Source: Mucilaginibacter achroorhodeus
GTDB taxonomy: Bacteria; Bacteroidota; Bacteroidia; Sphingobacteriales; Sphingobacteriaceae
NCBI RefSeq assembly: GCF_007846095.1
Contig: NZ_VOEI01000001.1
Coordinates: forward strand, 372,001 to 436,000
Length of the DNA: 64,000 bases
Reading direction: 5' to 3'
Each line of letters starts with the position of its first letter. Position 1 is the first letter of the stretch. The notes under the pieces are model-generated. The model was not told where the DNA came from and did no database searches. It saw only the letters and a program-made list of their open reading frames with translations. The position numbers were made by a program, and so were the translations under genes. Below are positions 63,945 to 64,000 of the stretch, one piece after another.

Positions 63945-64000
63945 CTAATTAAAAAAATCATCTTTAAGGTCGTCAATCTCCCGCCTGTCGCGTTTTGTAG
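63945..64000 (-). CDS. 3' end of a gene cut by the window end, possibly an S4-domain (Hsp15-like) protein
   Basis: An open frame on the - strand enters from beyond the window and ends in a TAG at 63945, giving the last 17 residues TKRDRREIDDLKDDFFN. The basic KRDRRE followed by an acidic end resembles the C terminus of RNA-binding S4-domain proteins of the Hsp15 family (RPTKxDRR). With so few residues the family is a guess; that it is a coding end is more likely, given the composition. Confidence 0.4.
   Translation of the reverse strand, partial: TKRDRREIDDLKDDFFN

Overview
The window looks like a chromosomal segment from a Bacteroidota species of the family Sphingobacteriaceae, most like Mucilaginibacter or Pedobacter. 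The reasons are the protein families (TamL-type lipoprotein barrel, DUF6122, FtsX-like orphan permease, fused CrtYcd lycopene cyclase, Kdo genes beside a capsule locus), the absence of Shine-Dalgarno sequences, and several Bacteroidota-type promoters (TTTG about 20 nt before TAnnTTTG). I see no rRNA, tRNA, CRISPR array, transposase or integrase. This assignment is inference from gene content; no search was run.

Layout. 1-3.8 kb: end of a branched-chain amino acid operon on the + strand (leuB 3' end, a SAM methyltransferase, a short leuA, ilvA), then trxA with its own promoter and terminator. 4.4-9.0 kb: secreted proteins on the - strand (GSGD-repeat DUF2807 protein, M1 peptidase, CocE-type hydrolase). 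9.0-11.6 kb: lpd between two repeat-rich noncoding stretches. 11.6-20.6 kb: an FtsX-type permease, crtZ, murB, an ECF sigma factor, and a divergent carotenoid locus (crtI to the right; crtB, an unknown protein, crtYcd and a cytochrome b5-like protein to the left). 20.6-25.1 kb: dnaE, whose last 550 bp or so are much more AT-rich than the rest and are translationally coupled to an AT-rich KilA-N gene. 25.2-37.9 kb: a propeller lipoprotein, tamB-tamL, an aspartyl protease, gyrB, an OmpH-like lipoprotein and a guanine deaminase.

37.9-63.7 kb is a large surface-polysaccharide locus, almost all on the - strand. Read in the direction of transcription it holds: export (Wza-like, Wzc-like BY-kinase), UDP-HexNAc dehydrogenase, Wzx flippase, a three-gene UDP-L-6-deoxy-HexNAc module, glycosyltransferases, acetyltransferase, Wzy-like polymerase, gmd, another glycosyltransferase, a reductase/WbpL-like priming transferase/WbpM-like dehydratase set, then kdsD-kdsB-kdsA. 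One secreted beta-helix protein lies on the opposite strand inside it. The genes together predict a Wzx/Wzy-dependent polymer primed by D-FucNAc-1-P or D-QuiNAc-1-P and containing an L-6-deoxy-HexNAc and a HexNAc uronic acid.

Most notable: the composite dnaE/KilA-N block, the unknown protein and b5-like protein in the carotenoid operon, two families of dispersed palindromic repeats, a palindrome-rich region upstream of the CocE-type gene, a gyrB terminator buried in the end of the convergent protease gene, and a hexanucleotide-encoded Tyr-Gly tail on the BY-kinase.
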